A stretch of DNA of 64,000 nucleotides, from contig CAWGAE010000029.1 in assembly GCA_963820395.1 (NCBI GenBank), forward strand, positions 115,888 through 179,887, given 5' to 3'. Of this stretch, positions 60,564-64,000 are shown in pieces. This stretch comes from DATFVJ01 sp963820395 (GTDB lineage Bacteria > Actinomycetota > Actinomycetes > Streptosporangiales > Streptosporangiaceae). The translations under genes and the position numbers were made by a program. Position 1 is the first letter of the stretch, and every line of letters starts with the position of its first letter. The notes beneath the pieces are model-generated. The model saw only the letters and a program-made list of their open reading frames with translations. It was not told the origin of the DNA and did no database searches.

Positions 60564-62197
60564 GACCGATGGCTCAGGTCGCCATGGTGATGAACCTCGA
60601 CAAGTGCATCGGCTGCCACACCTGCTCGGTGACCTGCAAGCAGGTGTGGACCAACCGGCCAGGCACCGAATACGTGTACTTCAACAACGTCGAGACCAAG
60701 CCCGGCGTCGGCTACCCGCGCCGCTACGAGGACCAGGGGACCTGGAGGGGCGGCTGGGCCCTCGACCGCAAGGGCCGCCTGCAGCTCAAGGCCGGCGGCC
60801 GGCTGCGGCGACTACTGTCGATCTTCTACAACCCCGAACTGCCGGCGATTGACGACTACGGCGACCCGTGGACCTATGACTACCAGACCCTCATCAACGC
60901 CCCGCCTGGCACACCCAACCCGAGCGCGCATTCGATCTCCGCGCTCACCGGCCGGGCAATGCAGCCGAAGTGGGGCAGCAACTGGGACGACGACCTGGCC
61001 GGCGGCGCCGCGCACGCGGCGGCCGACCCCGACCTGGCCGGCCTCCAGGACCGGGTCCGGCTGGAGTTCGAGCAGGTGTTCATGTTCTACCTGCCGCGCA
61101 TCTGCGAGCACTGCCTGAACCCATCGTGCGTGGCATCCTGCCCGTCCGGCGCGATGTACAAGCGGGCAGAGGACGGGATCGTGCTCGTCGACCAGGACCG
61201 CTGCCGCGGCTGGCGGTTCTGCGTGTCCGGCTGCCCGTACAAGAAGGTGTACTTCAACCACCGCACCGGCAAGGCCGAGAAATGTACGTTCTGCTACCCG
61301 CGCGTAGAGGTCGGCCAGCCCACCATCTGCGCGGAGACCTGCGTCGGCCGGCTGCGCTACCTCGGCCTGTTCCTCTACGACGCGGACGCGGTGCTCGCCG
61401 CCGCAGCGACCCCGGATCCGCAGGACCTCTACGAGGCGCAGCTTTCTGTGTTCCTCGACCCAGCCGACCCGGCCGTGCAGGACGCGGCGGCACGTCAGGG
61501 CATCCCGGCCGACTGGATCGACGCGGCCATCCGTTCGCCGGTGTACGCGCTAGCCGTTCGGCATAAAATCGCCCTTCCGTTGCATCCGGAGTACCGGACC
61601 CTGCCGATGGTCTGGTACATCCCGCCGCTGTCGCCGGTCGCCGATGTGGTCCACGCGGCGGGCTACGACGACGCCGACCCCGACCGTGTCTTCGCCACCA
61701 TCGACGCGCTGCGCATCCCCGTCGAGTACCTGGCCAACCTGTTCACCGCTGGCAACGCGGACACGGTCCGCCAGGTGCTACGCAAGCTCGCCGCGGTCCG
61801 CGCCTACATGCGGGCGACCGAACTCGGCCGAGGCGCCGGTCCGGCGCTGGCACCGGCGGGAAGTGCGGCCGCGGCCGACATCGAGGACCTGTACCGGTTG
61901 CTGGCCATCGCCAAGTACGAGGACCGCTATGTCATCCCGCCTGCGCACGCGGAGGACGCGGGCCTGCTGGCCGCGCAGCACGAGCAGTTGTTCTGCAGCC
62001 TCGACGGCGAGGGTGGCCCCGGCATGGGCGGCAACGGCCCGCCTGGTGCGACTGACGTCGAGGCCTTCCACCCGGCCGCAGGCGCGGGCGAGCAGGGCAC
62101 CTTCAAAGCCGGCGACGGGCGGGTGCACTTCAACCTGTTCGGCTGGGACGGCAGGGGCAGTTCACCGCACCTTTTCCCGGACCGGGAGACGCCGTGA
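60560..62197 (+). CDS. narH: respiratory nitrate reductase beta subunit
   Basis: 545 residues. NarH carries four Fe-S clusters linking NarI hemes to NarG: CIGCHTCSVTCKQ, CEHCLNPSCVASCPSGA, CRGWRFCVSGCPYKKVYF (Trp in place of a Cys, as in the [3Fe-4S] site of NarH) and CTFCYPRVEVGQPTICAETC. The ATG at 60560 has GGAG seven bases upstream and is the last in the repeat array; ATG 60569 (MAQVAMVMNL) is an alternative nearer the usual N-terminus. Its stop overlaps the narJ GTG. Confidence 0.97.
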   Translation: MRPMAQVAMVMNLDKCIGCHTCSVTCKQVWTNRPGTEYVYFNNVETKPGVGYPRRYEDQGTWRGGWALDRKGRLQLKAGGRLRRLLSIFYNPELPAIDDYGDPWTYDYQTLINAPPGTPNPSAHSISALTGRAMQPKWGSNWDDDLAGGAAHAAADPDLAGLQDRVRLEFEQVFMFYLPRICEHCLNPSCVASCPSGAMYKRAEDGIVLVDQDRCRGWRFCVSGCPYKKVYFNHRTGKAEKCTFCYPRVEVGQPTICAETCVGRLRYLGLFLYDADAVLAAAATPDPQDLYEAQLSVFLDPADPAVQDAAARQGIPADWIDAAIRSPVYALAVRHKIALPLHPEYRTLPMVWYIPPLSPVADVVHAAGYDDADPDRVFATIDALRIPVEYLANLFTAGNADTVRQVLRKLAAVRAYMRATELGRGAGPALAPAGSAAAADIEDLYRLLAIAKYEDRYVIPPAHAEDAGLLAAQHEQLFCSLDGEGGPGMGGNGPPGATDVEAFHPAAGAGEQGTFKAGDGRVHFNLFGWDGRGSSPHLFPDRETP

Positions 62198-62820
62198 GCG
62201 CGGCCGGCATCAGCCCGTACAAGCTCGCATCGGTACTGCTCCAGTACCCGACGGCGGCGCTGCTCGCCGGGCTCGCCCCGCTCGGTGACGCCGCCGCCGC
62301 CACCTCGCCGCGGGCGACCAGGGAGGCGTTCGAGCGGTTCCTCGCGTGGCTGCGCGCCACCCCGTCGGCCGAAGTGGCGCAGCACTACGTAGCCACCTTC
62401 GACTTGCGCCGACGCTGCGCCCTGTACCTCACCTACTACCGTTACGGCGACACCCGGCGGCGCGGCATGGCCATGCTGGCGTTCAAGGCCGCCTACCGGT
62501 CGGCCCGCTTCGAGCCGTCCGACGGCGAACTGCCCGACTACCTGCCGATGGTGCTGGATTTCGCGGCGCTGGCGCCGCGCGGCGAGGCGCTGCTGCGCAG
62601 CCACCGAGCCGACCTCGAGTTGCTGCGCCGCGCGCTGCGGGAGGCGGGCACGCCGTACGCCGACCTGGTCGAGGCGGTGTGCGCGCGGCTGCCCAAGCTG
62701 GGACGGCGCGATCTCGAGCTGCTGACCAGGGCATGGGATGGCGGGCCGCCGCGCGAGGAGGTCGGCCTTGAACCGTTCGCCCCGCCCGAGTACCTGGCCG
62801 GGCCGGGGGCACGGCGGTGA
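62194..62820 (+). CDS. narJ: nitrate reductase molybdenum cofactor assembly chaperone
   Basis: 208 residues, TorD-like all-helical. YKLASVLLQYPTAALLAGLA is the hallmark N-terminus, and AQHYVATFDLRRRCALYLTY with GDTRRRGMAMLAFKAAYRSA follows. NarJ holds the NarGH complex until the Mo cofactor and FS0 are inserted. GTG at 62194 overlaps the narH stop; its own stop overlaps the narI GTG, so the three are translationally coupled. Confidence 0.95.
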   Translation: MSAAGISPYKLASVLLQYPTAALLAGLAPLGDAAAATSPRATREAFERFLAWLRATPSAEVAQHYVATFDLRRRCALYLTYYRYGDTRRRGMAMLAFKAAYRSARFEPSDGELPDYLPMVLDFAALAPRGEALLRSHRADLELLRRALREAGTPYADLVEAVCARLPKLGRRDLELLTRAWDGGPPREEVGLEPFAPPEYLAGPGARR

Positions 62821-63569
62821 GCAGCGCGAGCGCCGCGCAAGTGTTCTGGTGGGTGATCCTGCCCTACGTCGCGCTCGGGGTGTTCGTGGTCGGCCACATC
62901 TGGCGCTGGCGCTACGACCAGTTCGGCTGGACCAGCCTCTCCACCCAGCTACAGGAACGCCGCCTGCTCAAATGGGGCTCCCCTGTCTTCCACTACGGCA
63001 CCTTCGCCGCGATCGCCGGCCATGTCATCGGCATCCTGATCCCCGAGGCCTGGACGAGAGCGATCGGCATTCCCGAAAGCGCCTACCGATGGTTTTCCGC
63101 CGCCGCCGGAACCCTCGCCGCAATCCTGGTCATCGGCGGTGTCGTCGTGCTCGCCGCGCGCCGCCTGCTCGTCCCCCGGGTCCGGGCCACCACCAGCGCC
63201 GTTGACTATGTCACGCTGATCCTGCTGCTGATCGTCATCCTCACCGGCATCGCCCCGACCATCGGGGTCAACTTGATCGGGCACGGCTACGACTACCGGA
63301 CCACCGTCGCGCCCTGGTTCCGCGGCCTGTTCAGCGGACAGCCCGACGTGACCGCCATCGCTGGGGCACCGATCATTTACCAGGTGCACGCCTCCGGGGC
63401 ATGGCTCATCTGGGCGCTCTGGCCGTTCAGCCGCCTGGTGCACGCCTGGAGCTATCCGATCTGGTACCTGTGGCGGCCCTACATCGTCTACCGGAGCCGC
63501 CAGGCTGTCCAGCCTGCCGAGCCAGGTACCGGCGGCCGCAGATGGCGGAAGATCGGCGTGCCCTACTGA
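62817..63569 (+). CDS. narI: respiratory nitrate reductase gamma subunit, cytochrome b
   Basis: 250 residues with five transmembrane helices. It oxidises menaquinol and passes electrons through two hemes b. Candidate heme His are in VFHYGTFAAIAGHVIG and YQVHASGAWLIWALWPFSRL with VHAWSYPI. GTG at 62817 overlaps the narJ stop. The C-terminus is ~20 residues longer than E. coli NarI. No nitrate transporter or NarXL pair is present within the 431 bases left. Confidence 0.95.
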   Translation: MSSASAAQVFWWVILPYVALGVFVVGHIWRWRYDQFGWTSLSTQLQERRLLKWGSPVFHYGTFAAIAGHVIGILIPEAWTRAIGIPESAYRWFSAAAGTLAAILVIGGVVVLAARRLLVPRVRATTSAVDYVTLILLLIVILTGIAPTIGVNLIGHGYDYRTTVAPWFRGLFSGQPDVTAIAGAPIIYQVHASGAWLIWALWPFSRLVHAWSYPIWYLWRPYIVYRSRQAVQPAEPGTGGRRWRKIGVPY

Positions 63570-64000
63570 CGCTCGACCATGCCACCGGACGCGGCGGCCT
63601 CCTCAGGCGTCATCGGTAGCCGTGCCGCGTAGCACCCGAACCAGGCCAGCAGTCGGGGTAGAGGCTGGTATGACATCCATCAGGTGCGCTAGCGTTCGCT
63701 GCCCACAGGCCCGAGCCGCCGGGCCGGGACAGAGCGCCGCACGGGGGCACCGCGGTGTTGGTTCTGGTCTTCCTTTTCCCTAGCGGATGACCCGCGCGCC
63801 TGCACCCCGCCGTCCGGGGTCGGTGACCGGCTCCGGATAGCCGAGCCGGCGGATAGCCGAGCCGGCGGATAACCGAGCCGGCGGATAACCGAGCCGGCGG
63901 ATAACCGAGCCGGCGGCCGGGCGGCACAGCTCTACCCGCGTTGTATTACATAGAGTAAGATGCCTAATACTTAATGTTGCAAATCGCATGGGGCGTCGGC
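63570..64000. other. downstream of nar operon, no gene recognised
   Basis: 431 bases to the window edge. No gene was identified; a five-copy 16-bp array is described separately. The last 70 bases (63935-63990) are AT-rich (GTATTACATAGAGTAAGATG, then TAATACTTAATG) and could hold a promoter for a gene outside the window. Confidence 0.3.
63837..63916. repeat. five 16-bp tandem repeats
   Basis: ATAGCCGAGCCGGCGG (two copies) and ATAACCGAGCCGGCGG (three copies) run head to tail. Each unit contains the palindrome CCGGCGG/CCGAGCCGG-type core and can form small hairpins. Confidence 0.92.

Noticed and set aside
60224..60619. Minus-strand frame of repeated GRIGSLRS peptides
   Set aside because: Antisense reading of the narG-narH array with no start signal.
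1..64000. tRNA, rRNA or riboswitch
   Set aside because: No cloverleaf with a GTTCGA-type arm, no rRNA signature and no conserved riboswitch core was recognised by eye.

Overview
The window is GC-rich, with overlapping and short-spaced genes, frequent GTG starts and many actinobacterial families: an MmpL-type transporter, a DUF4232 secreted protein, a DyP/encapsulin pair, narGHJI with NarJ and NarI separate, and small secreted Ala- and Gly-rich proteins. It most likely comes from a soil or aquatic actinomycete, probably near Streptosporangiales; genus cannot be read from the sequence. No rRNA, tRNA or CRISPR array was found.

Layout. 1-5 kb: minus-strand housekeeping genes (lnt cut by the window edge, a PaaK-like adenylate-forming enzyme, pdxH, msrB); lnt and msrB carry apparent frameshifts. 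5-9 kb: small secreted proteins, decayed transposases and purU. 9-16.4 kb: class 3 lipase, enoyl-CoA hydratase family protein, FMO-like flavoprotein, tandem-domain 3-hydroxyacyl-CoA dehydrogenase, alpha/beta hydrolase. 16.4-20.4 kb: gene debris, small hypotheticals, a DUF4232 protein and a membrane protein. 20.2-23.8 kb: a two-gene iron-sulfur module (NosR/NapH-like membrane protein plus a ferredoxin-GltD-like flavoprotein). 25-28.4 kb: VOC protein, D-aminoacylase-like amidohydrolase and beta-hydroxyacid dehydrogenase.

28.5-36.6 kb is a five-gene minus-strand operon with a divergent GntR/FCD regulator. Its order is metallo-beta-lactamase lactonase, hydroxyacid-oxoacid transhydrogenase, FmdB-like zinc ribbon, GlcD-GlcF-type FAD/Fe-S dehydrogenase, THUMP-like methyltransferase. 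The first, second and fourth genes suggest gamma-butyrolactone / 4-hydroxybutyrate breakdown with recycling of 2-oxoglutarate; this is inference. 36.8-44 kb: MmpL transporter, exonuclease III, small membrane and secreted proteins, a PASTA-like lipoprotein. 44.5-47.4 kb: pirin, DyP peroxidase with a C-terminal encapsulin-loading peptide, and encapsulin. 48.8-54.8 kb: TDT transporter, PrmC-like methyltransferase, a Cys-rich HTH regulator, an intact ISAzo13-type insertion sequence and a DUF488 protein. 54.8-63.6 kb: type II NADH dehydrogenase divergent from narGHJI, a likely NADH-quinone-nitrate respiratory unit.

A striking large-scale feature is at least a dozen short tandem-repeat arrays (units 15-28 bp), each with a different unit, placed in gene junctions, just before ribosome binding sites, or inside linkers of coding regions. 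The array between narG and narH repeats a Shine-Dalgarno plus ATG unit and encodes a small leader that overlaps the narH start.
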